From Herbiconiux ginsengi (GTDB taxonomy: Bacteria; Actinomycetota; Actinomycetes; Actinomycetales; Microbacteriaceae), in assembly GCF_900107435.1 (NCBI RefSeq), contig NZ_FNPZ01000002.1, positions 124,001 to 188,000 on the forward strand: DNA of 64,000 nt. Direction: 5' to 3'. A program made the position numbers and the translations under genes. Of the stretch, positions 1 to 8,262 are shown piece by piece. The notes beneath the pieces were generated by a model. That model did not search any database, was not told the origin of the DNA, and worked only from the letters and a program-made list of their open reading frames with translations. Position 1 is the stretch's first letter. Every line of letters begins with the position of its first letter.

Positions 1-963
1 TATACCTCGTCGACGCTCGACGAACCGGCGCTGCACCAGCTGCGCTACCGGCTCGACACCTCCTACCGCGGAGCCCACCAGATCGGGCCGTTCGAGGTGA
101 CCCTCACCGATCCGTTCGGCTGCGCCATCCGCCGGGTGCGCTTCGGCGGCACCGATACCGTGCTGGTGACGCCGACGGTCTTCGAACTGGCGCGCATCGA
201 TCTGCGGCTCTCCACGGGCGACGGCGCCGAGCAGGTCTCGCGTCGTCTCGTGGGGGCGGGGGAGCAGGACGTGATCGCCCGTAAGTACCTGCCCGGCGAC
301 TCGATGCGGCGCGTGCACTGGCCCGCCACGGCCAAGCATGGCGAACTGATGGTGCGGCAGGACGACCAGCGCAACGACCAAGACGCCGTGATCGTGCTCG
401 ACGCCCACTCCTTCGTGCGCGACTCTGCGGTGCGCTGGAAGGCGGGTTCCGACGACGACACCGACCCGGCCTTCGAATGGGCGGTCAGTGCGGTTGGGTC
501 GGTCGCGGTGCACCTCATGAACGAGGGCTACGGCGTGCGTCTCGTCGGCCACGCGCCCGGCCAGGTCTCCGACGACGAGGAGGTCTTCACGGCCCCGCAC
601 GGACTCTCCCGCGCGGTGCGCGACCTGGCCTTCGCCACCCGCGACGCGCTGCACGACCCGCTCGACTTCCGCGAAGCCGTCGAGGCCGCCGCGTTGACCA
701 GTCCGGATGCGCCGCCGGTGTTCGCGATCGTGTCGTCGGCGCCGGGGGCCGCCGGCCGCATCCGTGAGCTCGCGGCGATGTCGTCGCATCCGATCGCTTT
801 CGTCGTGGGCGGAGACGCCGCGGCCGGCCGCGCGGGCCTCGGCACCGACCGCAGCGTGGCCACCGAGTTGCGCGCGGCCGGCTGGTCGGTTCTCGAGTGC
901 GGTGCCCACGACGACCTGCCCTCGCTCTGGAAGGCGCTGGGCGACGCGCGGGGGATCGGATGA
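1..963 (+). CDS. DUF58 domain protein, 5' truncated by window edge
   Basis: The reading frame is open from base 1, so the N-terminus lies outside the window and about 320 residues are visible. The motif PGDSMRRVHWPATAKHGELM is the signature of DUF58, a von Willebrand-A-like domain found beside MoxR ATPases and transglutaminases. No membrane helix is visible in this part; those are usually N-terminal. The stop codon overlaps the next start as ATGA, so the two genes are translationally coupled. By context it belongs to a moxR-DUF58-transglutaminase operon of unknown envelope function; moxR would lie to the left. The family call is firm, the exact role is not known. Confidence 0.85.
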   Translation, partial: YTSSTLDEPALHQLRYRLDTSYRGAHQIGPFEVTLTDPFGCAIRRVRFGGTDTVLVTPTVFELARIDLRLSTGDGAEQVSRRLVGAGEQDVIARKYLPGDSMRRVHWPATAKHGELMVRQDDQRNDQDAVIVLDAHSFVRDSAVRWKAGSDDDTDPAFEWAVSAVGSVAVHLMNEGYGVRLVGHAPGQVSDDEEVFTAPHGLSRAVRDLAFATRDALHDPLDFREAVEAAALTSPDAPPVFAIVSSAPGAAGRIRELAAMSSHPIAFVVGGDAAAGRAGLGTDRSVATELRAAGWSVLECGAHDDLPSLWKALGDARGIG

Positions 964-3287
964 GCGCCTCGCGCCGCCGTAGCGCGGCCCAGCAGCGCCG
1001 AGAGGAGAAGACCGGCGCGTGGAAGAGCACGCTCGCCGTCGCGGTGGCGATCGGCGCCGCCCTGATCGGCCTGACCCCGTTGCTGCAAGGCTTCGGATGG
1101 TGGTTCGCCACGATGGCGATGGTCGTGCTGCTGCTCGGCGTCGCGGCAACGCTGCGCGGGCGCGGGGTGCCGGAGGTCACCGTGGTCGCCGTCACCGCCA
1201 TCGTCTGGGGCGGTCTGGTGGTAGTGCTCTACGCCGGATCGACCCTGTGGTTCCTGCTTCCGACGCTCTCGACCCTCACCGACATCTCCGGCGATCTCGC
1301 CGACGCACGCCTCTCCATCGCGCAGCAGGAGGTGCCGGCGATCGCCGACGGCGCCATCACCCAGCTGATCGTGATGTCGGTGGGGCTGATCGCCGTGATC
1401 GCCGACGAACTCGCCACCGGCCTCCGCACCCCCGTCTTGAGCGGTATCGGGCCGCTGGCCGTGCTCGCCATCGCCCCTCTCGTGCGCAAGACGGAGCCGA
1501 ACGTGGCGGTGTACGTGCTCACCGCGGCGGCGTTCCTGGCGGTGATCTGGTGCAGTTCGCGCATCGGCTCCGGGCCGCCCCGGCTGAAGACGAGACCCAC
1601 GGTGAAGGGCGGCCGCAACCCCGCCCTGGCCTTCGGGATCGCCGCGGGCGCCGTCGCCACGATGATCGTGCTGCCGGCGATCACCCCCGGACTCACGGCG
1701 GAATCGCTCGCCGACGACGGTTCGGGCAACCGCTTCCCTTCGGTCTACGCGACCGGAATCGACCCCACCATCCAGCTCGGCCGCGACCTGCGGCGCAGTG
1801 ATCCGGTGCTTTCCCTGACCTACACCACCACCTCCACCGAGGGTCTCTACCTCAAGATGGTGAACCTCGGCGACTTCTCCGGGGGAACCTGGCAGCCCGA
1901 GCTGCCCCTCAACGCCGTCGGCTACGACGGGCAGGACTTCGGCACCCCTCCCGGCCTCGCGCCCGACGTTCCGGTCGAGGAGGTGGCGACCACGGTGTCG
2001 ATCGCCTCGCTCCGCAGCGACTGGCTTCCGCTGCCCTATCCCACCAAGAGGGTCGACGAGCTCGCGGGCACGTGGCTGCTCACCCCGACCTCGTTCACGG
2101 TGACCGATCTGCAGGGCGACACCCGGGGGCTGAACTACCAGGTGACGGGTCTCGCGGTGAATCCGACGGCCGGGCAGCTGGCCGAAGCCGGTGCCGTCGT
2201 TCCGGATGCGGTGCACGACTACCTGGCCTTGCCCGACGATCTGCCCGCCGTCATCTCCTCCACCGCCAGCGAGGTCGCGAGCGGCGCCGTCACGAACTAC
2301 GACCGTGCCGTGGCCCTGCAGGAGTACTTCCGTTCCGGACAGTTCCGGTACTCGCTGGCCGCCCCGGTGTCCGGCGGCTACGACGGCGACAACGCGCAGA
2401 TGATCGCGGCCTTCCTGGAGGCGAAGGAGGGCTACTGCGTGCATTTCGCCGCGGCGATGGCCGTGATGGCGCGCACGCTGGGCATCCCGTCGCGAATCGC
2501 CGTCGGCTACGCGCCCGGACAGACGGCCGACGGCACCACGGAGGGCAGGCCGGTCTTCGAGGTCTACACCGATCAACTGCACGCCTGGCCCGAGCTCTAC
2601 TTCGACGGCATCGGCTGGCTGCCGTTCGAGCCCACACCCGGTCTCGACATCACGCCACCCGACTACAGCCTGCCCGACTACGCCCTGGCGGGCGGGGCCG
2701 GCTCCTCGGCCTCGAATCAGAGCACCAGTACGGCGACCGCCGATCCGAACGCGCAGCGCGACGATCAACAGAATGCGTTCGGATCGCTCACGCCCGAGCA
2801 GATCCTGATGGGCCAGATCCGGGGTTGGGGTACCTTCGCGGCCGTGCTGGGCGGGATCTTCGTGGTCGTCATCGCTCCCTGGACCGTGCGCTGGGCTCGG
2901 CGACGGTCGCGCCTCCGCCGGTTGGCGACCGACGAGCTTCCGGGCACGCTGGCGTGGACCGAGTTCGAAGACACGCTCGACGACTACCGGGTGCAGCGCT
3001 CGGCCGGCGACACCATGTTCGATCTCGAACGGCGTCTGCGCGACGACGTCGAGCTGCCGGAGCCGGCGATCGACCGATTGCGCCGGCAGGTGGAATACGA
3101 GCAGTACGCTCCGCCCGGATCGGCCGACGGCCCGACGCGGGAACGCATCCGGAGCGACCTCGTGGCGTTGATCAGCGCGCTCGAAGGCCGGGCACCGACC
3201 CGGGAGCGCTACCGGGCTCGACTGCTGCCGGCGTCACTCTGGCGCCGGCGCCGGACGGCGACCCCGACGGGGACGCTCGTTCCGTAG
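960..3287 (+). CDS. Membrane-anchored transglutaminase-like protein (DUF3488 type)
   Basis: 775 residues. The N-terminal ~250 residues hold several hydrophobic helices. A periplasm-facing region follows, then a transglutaminase-like core with the Cys in EGYCVHFAAAMAVMAR (Cys493), a His in QLHAWPELYF and an Asp-containing WLPFEPTPG loop. One more membrane helix lies after a Ser/Thr-rich stretch, followed by a charged cytoplasmic tail. The start chosen is the ATG overlapping the DUF58 stop; the longer upstream frame is read-through. The family is the membrane transglutaminase paired with DUF58; substrate unknown, probably a cell-envelope peptide. Its last 54 bases overlap the 3' end of the convergent PadR gene. 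Confidence 0.88.
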   Translation: MSASRRRSAAQQRREEKTGAWKSTLAVAVAIGAALIGLTPLLQGFGWWFATMAMVVLLLGVAATLRGRGVPEVTVVAVTAIVWGGLVVVLYAGSTLWFLLPTLSTLTDISGDLADARLSIAQQEVPAIADGAITQLIVMSVGLIAVIADELATGLRTPVLSGIGPLAVLAIAPLVRKTEPNVAVYVLTAAAFLAVIWCSSRIGSGPPRLKTRPTVKGGRNPALAFGIAAGAVATMIVLPAITPGLTAESLADDGSGNRFPSVYATGIDPTIQLGRDLRRSDPVLSLTYTTTSTEGLYLKMVNLGDFSGGTWQPELPLNAVGYDGQDFGTPPGLAPDVPVEEVATTVSIASLRSDWLPLPYPTKRVDELAGTWLLTPTSFTVTDLQGDTRGLNYQVTGLAVNPTAGQLAEAGAVVPDAVHDYLALPDDLPAVISSTASEVASGAVTNYDRAVALQEYFRSGQFRYSLAAPVSGGYDGDNAQMIAAFLEAKEGYCVHFAAAMAVMARTLGIPSRIAVGYAPGQTADGTTEGRPVFEVYTDQLHAWPELYFDGIGWLPFEPTPGLDITPPDYSLPDYALAGGAGSSASNQSTSTATADPNAQRDDQQNAFGSLTPEQILMGQIRGWGTFAAVLGGIFVVVIAPWTVRWARRRSRLRRLATDELPGTLAWTEFEDTLDDYRVQRSAGDTMFDLERRLRDDVELPEPAIDRLRRQVEYEQYAPPGSADGPTRERIRSDLVALISALEGRAPTRERYRARLLPASLWRRRRTATPTGTLVP

Positions 3288-3779
3288 CGGGCGCACGAGG
3301 CCCTCCAGGCCACCGGGAAGGGCCTCGAGGTCGCTCAGCCAGCCCAGTGCGGCTTCGGCGAGCCGCTGACGCGCCAGGACCGCGGGGGAGGGGTCGCCGA
3401 CGGACTCGTGCAGCGACCGGGCCCAGGATCGGCGATAGCCGTCGACCACGACCTCCGCGCCTGCCCCGAGACTGGTGGCCAGCTGCACCTTGAACGTCAG
3501 GTCGCTCCAGGCCGATGCCGAGTCGACGCCGGTGTCGGCCAGCCAGTCGCGGGCGGCGCGTCGGCCTTCGGGGGTGATGCCGTAGAGCGGGAGCCCGTCA
3601 TCCGTTGCCCCGGATGCCTGCACCAGCCCCGCGGTCGACAGGCGGTCGAGTGTGGAGTAGATCTGGCCGACGTTGATGCGACCGCGACGGTCGGTGCGGT
3701 CTTCGAGCTCGCCGTGGATCTGCAGGCCGTAGGCATCTGCTTCGCACAGCACGAGGAGGATGCCCGCGCGAATCGACAT
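3234..3779 (-). CDS. PadR family transcriptional regulator
   Basis: 181 residues from the chosen ATG (MSIRAGILLVL), which has GAGGAGAG about eight bases upstream; a longer in-frame start at 3830 lacks such a site. The N-terminal 90 residues form the PadR winged helix: GLQIHGELE, then NVGQIYSTLDRLSTAGLV, then YGITPEGRRAARDWL. The C-terminal half is the helical dimerisation region. It is divergent from the DUF3145 gene, and a palindrome in the shared promoter region (3800-3814) is a likely autoregulatory operator. Ligand and targets cannot be told from sequence. Its 3' end overlaps the convergent transglutaminase gene. Confidence 0.85.
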   Translation of the reverse strand: MSIRAGILLVLCEADAYGLQIHGELEDRTDRRGRINVGQIYSTLDRLSTAGLVQASGATDDGLPLYGITPEGRRAARDWLADTGVDSASAWSDLTFKVQLATSLGAGAEVVVDGYRRSWARSLHESVGDPSPAVLARQRLAEAALGWLSDLEALPGGLEGLVRPLRNERPRRGRRPAPAPE

Positions 3780-3799
3780 CCCGCTGCCCTCTCCTCGAA

Positions 3800-3814
3800 A
3801 TACTCGCTCAGTAT
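3800..3814. promoter_or_regulatory. Inverted repeat ATACT-N5-AGTAT, candidate PadR operator
   Basis: A perfect 5-bp dyad with a 5-bp spacer sits 21 bp upstream of the padR start codon. It resembles the ATAC...GTAT dyads known for PadR-family operators. It lies between padR and the divergent DUF3145 gene, so it could control either. Binding is inferred only. Confidence 0.45.
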
Positions 3815-3955
3815 AGTTCTGTGAGTTCACGAACCGCGGATGACACGGTTGTCATTCCGGAACGGGGTCCGGCATACTATGAGCACAACTGCATACGCCG
3901 TTCGAATCCGTTCACAGGTCGTTGGGGAAGACGTACCTCACGAATGGAGAGAAAA

Positions 3956-4462
3956 ATGGCGGCAACCGTTGCTCGCGGGGTGGTCTACGTCCACTCCGCC
4001 CCACGCGCGCTCTGCCCCCACATCGAGTGGGCCGCAGGTCGCGCTATCGGTCGTGCAGTGAACTTCGACTGGATCGAGCAGCCGGTCTTGCGCGGCTCGC
4101 AGCGGGCCGACTTCTTCTGGGAGGGCGCGCCCGGCACGGGAGCCGCCATCGCCTCGGCTCTGCGCGGGTGGGAGCACCTGCGCTACGAGGTCACCGAAGA
4201 CGCGAGCGACGGCACCGACGGCGGCCGCTGGATGCACACCCCCGACCTGGGCATCTTCTATGCGCAGGTCGACAACGCGGGCAACACCGTCATTCCCGAA
4301 GACCGCATCCGCAACGCCATGGAGGCGGCGGGCACCAACGCGCTTGAGTTGCACCGCGAACTCCGCCTCGCCCTCGGCCAGGCCTGGGACGACGAGCTCG
4401 AGCCCTTCCGCTACGCCTCCGACATGTCCCCGGTCATCTACCTCCACCGGGGCGTCGGCTGA
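3956..4462 (+). CDS. DUF3145 family protein
   Basis: 168 residues beginning MAATVARGVVYVHSAPRALC, a very conserved opening of the actinobacterial DUF3145 family. The start at 3956 follows GGAGAG at a 4-base distance; an in-frame ATG 12 bases upstream is less likely. No membrane segment or known catalytic motif is visible. The family is of unknown function and is commonly found next to the type II fatty-acid synthesis genes, as here, where fabF is convergent. A strong inverted repeat ends the gene. Confidence 0.9.
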   Translation: MAATVARGVVYVHSAPRALCPHIEWAAGRAIGRAVNFDWIEQPVLRGSQRADFFWEGAPGTGAAIASALRGWEHLRYEVTEDASDGTDGGRWMHTPDLGIFYAQVDNAGNTVIPEDRIRNAMEAAGTNALELHRELRLALGQAWDDELEPFRYASDMSPVIYLHRGVG

Positions 4463-4467
4463 CTCTC

Positions 4468-4528
4468 CGCGAGACGCCAAAATCCGCCCCTAAACATGAC
4501 GTTTAGGGGCGGATTTTGGCGGCTCGCG
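4468..4528. terminator. Long hairpin between DUF3145 and fabF, bidirectional terminator
   Basis: A perfect 21-bp stem (4475-4495 with 4501-4521) has a five-base loop and extends by six more pairs after a single mismatch (4468-4473 with 4523-4528). The genes on both sides converge on it. The arms are GC-rich outside and contain AAAA/TTTT, so it could stop transcription from both directions. Confidence 0.8.
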
Positions 4529-4534
4529 AGGAGG

Positions 4535-5773
4535 TTACGCCGTCTTGAACGCCACAACGGCGTTGTGGCCGCCGAAGCCGAAGGAGTTCGAGATCGCCAA
4601 GACGTCGCCGGCGGGCAAGGCCCGCGGCTCGCGCACCACGTCGAGGGGGATCTCGGGGTCCTGCTCCGAGAGGTTGATCGTGGGCGGAGCCAGGCGGTCG
4701 TGCAGCGCCATCACGGTGAAGATCGCCTCGATGCCGCCCGCGCCACCCAGGAGGTGACCGGTGGACGCCTTCGTGGCCGAGACCGGGATGTCGTGCAGAC
4801 GGTCGCCGAAGGTGTGCAGCAGAGCCTTGTACTCCGCGATGTCGCCCACGGGCGTCGAGGTGGCGTGCGCGTTGATGTGCTGCACGTCGTCGAGCGAGTA
4901 GCCGGCGTTCGCGACCGCTGCGATCATCGCGCGCGCCGCCGCCGAACCCTCGGGGTCGGGAGCGGTGATGTGGTACGCGTCGCTCGTGACCGCCCCGCCG
5001 AGCAGTTCGGCGTAGATCTTCGCTCCGCGCGCCAGAGCGTGCTCCTCGGTCTCGAGCACGAGAGCTGCGCCGCCCTCGCCGAGCACGAAGCCGTCGCGGG
5101 TGAGGTCGTAGGGCCGGGATGCGGTGGCCGGGTCGTCGTTGCGCTTGGAGAGCGCCTGCATGGCCGCGAAGGAGGCGATCGGCAGCGGGTGGATCGCCGC
5201 CTCCGAGCCGCCCGCGATGATGATGTCGGCGTAGCCGGCCTGCAGGTGGTCGTAGGCGTTCACGATCGACTCGGTGCTCGACGCGCACGCCGAGACCACC
5301 GTGCGGGCTCCCGCCCGGGCGCCGAGCGCCATCTCGATCGCCGCGGCGGGGCCGTTGGGCATGAGCATCGGAACCGTCATCGGCAGCACGCGACGCGGGC
5401 CGCGCTCGCGCAGCGTGTCCCAGGCATCCAGCAGCGTCCACACGCCGCCGATGCCGGTGGCCCAGTCGACACCGAAGCGCTCCGGAACCACGTCGGGAGC
5501 GCCGGCATCCGCCCACGCCTCGCGCGCGGCGATCAGGGCGAACTGGCTACCCGGGTCGAGCCGTTTGGTCTCGATCCGCTCGAGCACCTCGCTCGCGGGA
5601 ACGCGAGCCTGAGCCGCGAACGTGATCGGCAGCGCGAGCTCGGCCACCCACTCCTGCTCGAGGGTGGTGGCGCCCGACTCTCCGGCGAGCAGGTTCTTCC
5701 AGCTCGAGGCTGCGGTGCCGCCGATGGGGCTCGTGGCCCCGATTCCGGTGACGACGATCTTCTTCGTGCTCAT
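4535..5773 (-). CDS. fabF: 3-oxoacyl-ACP synthase II (KASII)
   Basis: 412 residues, normal length. It elongates acyl-ACP with malonyl-ACP in the cytoplasmic type II pathway. The thiolase-fold triad is visible: Cys163 in VVSACASSTES, a His in INAHATSTPVGD and a His in KASTGHLLGGAGG. The N-terminus (MSTKKIVVTGIGATSPIGG) is standard. It is the last gene of the leftward fabD-fabH-acpP-fabF cluster, 113 bp after acpP. The active-site segment is CASST rather than the commoner CATGA, as seen in actinobacterial relatives. Confidence 0.95.
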   Translation of the reverse strand: MSTKKIVVTGIGATSPIGGTAASSWKNLLAGESGATTLEQEWVAELALPITFAAQARVPASEVLERIETKRLDPGSQFALIAAREAWADAGAPDVVPERFGVDWATGIGGVWTLLDAWDTLRERGPRRVLPMTVPMLMPNGPAAAIEMALGARAGARTVVSACASSTESIVNAYDHLQAGYADIIIAGGSEAAIHPLPIASFAAMQALSKRNDDPATASRPYDLTRDGFVLGEGGAALVLETEEHALARGAKIYAELLGGAVTSDAYHITAPDPEGSAAARAMIAAVANAGYSLDDVQHINAHATSTPVGDIAEYKALLHTFGDRLHDIPVSATKASTGHLLGGAGGIEAIFTVMALHDRLAPPTINLSEQDPEIPLDVVREPRALPAGDVLAISNSFGFGGHNAVVAFKTA

Positions 5774-5886
5774 GGCAAAACTTTCTGTGGGTGGTCAGTC
5801 CAGTGCGCGCCGGGATGGCGCAGTTCGGTCGACAGGATTGAAGGTTCGGGCCGCAATCCTGCCGACCAGGCGCTCGTGAGGTTGGG

Positions 5887-6135
5887 CTAGCCCTGTGCCG
5901 CGACGATGAAGGTCACGGCGTCGCCGACGGTCTTGAGGTTCTTGACCTCTTCGTCGGGGATCTTGACGTCGAACTTCTCTTCGGCGTTGACGACGATCGT
6001 CATCATCGAGATGGAGTCGATGTCGAGGTCGTCGGTGAAGGACTTGTCCAGCTCGACAGTGTCGGTCGCGATGCCGGTCTCGTCGTTGATGAGCTCAGCC
6101 AGTCCGGCCAGTACTTCTTCGGTGGACAATGCCAT
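5887..6135 (-). CDS. acpP: Acyl carrier protein
   Basis: 82 residues, acidic, with the phosphopantetheine attachment motif DIDSISM; the modified serine is Ser41. It carries the growing acyl chain between FabD, FabH and FabF. It is placed between fabH and fabF in the same direction, with an AGGAGA-type site before the ATG. Nothing unusual is seen. Confidence 0.95.
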   Translation of the reverse strand: MALSTEEVLAGLAELINDETGIATDTVELDKSFTDDLDIDSISMMTIVVNAEEKFDVKIPDEEVKNLKTVGDAVTFIVAAQG

Positions 6136-6195
6136 TGTTCTCTCCTTGGGGGTGTCGTTTGACCGAGACTTAGTTTAGTCAGGCCAGGGGGATGT

Positions 6196-7200
6196 CTAAG
6201 GCAGCACCACGACCTGGGCGCCGTACACGAGGCCCGCGCCGAAGCCGATCTGCAGGGCGAGACCGCCAGAGAGCGACGGGTTCTCGGCCAGCAGCCGGTG
6301 GGTGGCGAGCGGGATCGATGCCGCCGAGGTGTTGCCGGTGGTCTCGATGTCGCGGCCGATCGCGACGCTGTCGGGCAGTTTCAGCTGCTTCGCGAACTCG
6401 TCGATGATGCGCATGTTGGCCTGGTGCGGGATGAAGGCGGCCAGGTCGTCGACGGTGATGCCGGCGGCGTCGAGCGCCTGCTTCGCGACTTTCACCATCT
6501 CCCACACGGCCCAGCGGAAGACCACCTGGCCGTTCTGCCAGAGCGTCGGCCACTCGGCCTCCCCGTCGCGGAACTGGATGCTCGTGCCGGTCATGTGGAT
6601 CTCGTCGCGCTTGGTCGCATCCGACCCCCAGATGGTGGGGGAGATGCCCGCGAAGTCGCTGGGGCCGACGACCGCCGCACCCGCGCCGTCACCGAGGAGG
6701 AACGAGATGGAGCGGTCGGCGGGATCGACGTATTCGGAGAGCTTCTCGGCCCCGATCACGAGCACGTACTCCGCCATGCCGGAACGGATGAGCGAGTCGG
6801 CCTGGCCGATTCCGTAGGCGTAGCCGGCACAGGCCGCGCTGATGTCGTAGGCGGCGGCGAACGGCGCGTCGATCCGCTCGGCCACCTGGGTGGCGAGCGA
6901 GGGCGTGATCACCGGATTGCTGATGGTGGAGACGAGGATGGCCCCGATCTGCGAGGGCACGATGCCGGCGCCCTCGATCGCCTCTTTGGCCGCGGCCTCC
7001 GCGAGATCTACCGCGAAGACGTCGTGCGAGGCGCGCTTGCGCTCGACGATGCCGGTGCGCTGCCGGATCCACTCGTCGGAGGAGTCGATCGGGCCCACCA
7101 GGTCGTCGTTCGGCACCGAGAGGTCTCCTCGGGCGGCGCCGATCGCGTAGATGCGGGTGAACTGCGGGCCGGTGGCCTGCTTCAAGGGGGCGTGGGTCAT
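6196..7200 (-). CDS. fabH: 3-oxoacyl-ACP synthase III (KASIII)
   Basis: 334 residues. It starts chain synthesis by condensing acyl-CoA with malonyl-ACP. Catalytic residues are visible: Cys124 in DISAACAGYAYG, the His in FIPHQANMRIID and the Asn in GNTSAASIP. In branched-chain-fatty-acid actinobacteria this enzyme sets the use of branched primers; specificity cannot be read here. Its 5' neighbour fabD ends 48 bp upstream. Confidence 0.95.
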   Translation of the reverse strand: MTHAPLKQATGPQFTRIYAIGAARGDLSVPNDDLVGPIDSSDEWIRQRTGIVERKRASHDVFAVDLAEAAAKEAIEGAGIVPSQIGAILVSTISNPVITPSLATQVAERIDAPFAAAYDISAACAGYAYGIGQADSLIRSGMAEYVLVIGAEKLSEYVDPADRSISFLLGDGAGAAVVGPSDFAGISPTIWGSDATKRDEIHMTGTSIQFRDGEAEWPTLWQNGQVVFRWAVWEMVKVAKQALDAAGITVDDLAAFIPHQANMRIIDEFAKQLKLPDSVAIGRDIETTGNTSAASIPLATHRLLAENPSLSGGLALQIGFGAGLVYGAQVVVLP

Positions 7201-7248
7201 GGCGCTTCGGCGATGCCTTCCGTGCGTAGGGATGTCGGGAACGGTCGC

Positions 7249-8169
7249 TCAGGCGGCCTGGTCGATGAGGTCGAAGGCGGCGGCGAGGTCGTCGGGGGTC
7301 TTCACCGCGACCGCGGGCACGCCCTTGAGACCGCGCTTGGCGAGGCCGGTGAGGGCGCCGGCCGGGGCGACCTCGATGAGGCCGGTGACTCCGGCGGCCG
7401 CGAAGGCCGCCATGTCACGGTCCCACCGCACGGGCGACGAGACCTGGGCGACCAGCAGCTCCAGGAAGCGCTCACCGCTCTCGACCACCGAACCGTCGTT
7501 GTTGGTCCAGATCGTGAGTGTCGGATCGACGGGCTCGAGCGTCTGAGCCACCTCGGCCAAGTGGGCCACAGCAGAGTCCATGTAATGGGTGTGGAAGGCG
7601 CCGGCCACCTGCAGGGGGATGACGCGTGCGCCGCGAGGAGCGCGCTCGGCGAGCAGAGCCAGCGCGGCGGGCGGTCCGGCCACCACGATCTGGCCGCCGC
7701 CGTTGTAGTTCGCGGGCAGCACGCCCACCTCGTCGAAGAGAGCGAGCAGCTCGGTCTCGTCGCCCCCGACGACGGCGCTCATGCCGGTCTCGGTGATGGC
7801 CGCCGCCTCCGCCATCGCGCGACCGCGTTCGCCGACGAACAGCATCGCCTCCGCCGGGCTCAGGATGTCGGCCCCCACCGCCGCGGTGATCTCGCCCACC
7901 GAGTGCCCCGCGATGCCCCCGATCTTCTCCCGGCGTCCGTCGGCGAAGAGGGCGCTCAGCGTGAGCAGGCCGGCGGCCACGATGAGTGGCTGCGCCACCG
8001 CCGTGTCGCGGATGGTGTCGGCGTCGCTCACGGTACCGTGCTTCACCAGGTCGACCTCGGCGGCTTCGCCCAGCTCCTCGAGAGTGGTGCGGTAGGCCGG
8101 GTCGGCGATCCACGGCTCCAGGAAGCCGGGGGTCTGCGAGCCCTGTCCAGGACAAACGACGACGATCAT
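7249..8169 (-). CDS. fabD: Malonyl-CoA:ACP transacylase
   Basis: 306 residues. The N-terminal PGQGSQTPG and the nucleophile motif GHSVGE (Ser90) define the acyltransferase fold; the later His is in AGAFHTHYM. It loads malonate onto AcpP. It is the first gene of the fab cluster, with fasR 93 bp upstream in the same direction, as in M. tuberculosis. Confidence 0.95.
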   Translation of the reverse strand: MIVVVCPGQGSQTPGFLEPWIADPAYRTTLEELGEAAEVDLVKHGTVSDADTIRDTAVAQPLIVAAGLLTLSALFADGRREKIGGIAGHSVGEITAAVGADILSPAEAMLFVGERGRAMAEAAAITETGMSAVVGGDETELLALFDEVGVLPANYNGGGQIVVAGPPAALALLAERAPRGARVIPLQVAGAFHTHYMDSAVAHLAEVAQTLEPVDPTLTIWTNNDGSVVESGERFLELLVAQVSSPVRWDRDMAAFAAAGVTGLIEVAPAGALTGLAKRGLKGVPAVAVKTPDDLAAAFDLIDQAA

Positions 8170-8234
8170 TGCTTCAGTCTCCCAAGTGTTCGGTCGATGG
8201 CTGTGGTGGGCAGAGTCAAGAGATTGTGTGATTC

Positions 8235-8253
8235 GTTGTCGAAGCTCGACAAC
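8235..8253. promoter_or_regulatory. Perfect dyad between fasR and fabD
   Basis: GTTGTCGA-AGC-TCGACAAC is an 8-bp perfect inverted repeat about 65 bp upstream of the fabD start and just after the fasR stop. It could be a regulator site (FasR is the obvious candidate) or a short hairpin. It has no T run on either side, so I favour an operator, at low confidence. Confidence 0.35.
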
Positions 8254-8262
8254 GGCGTGCGC

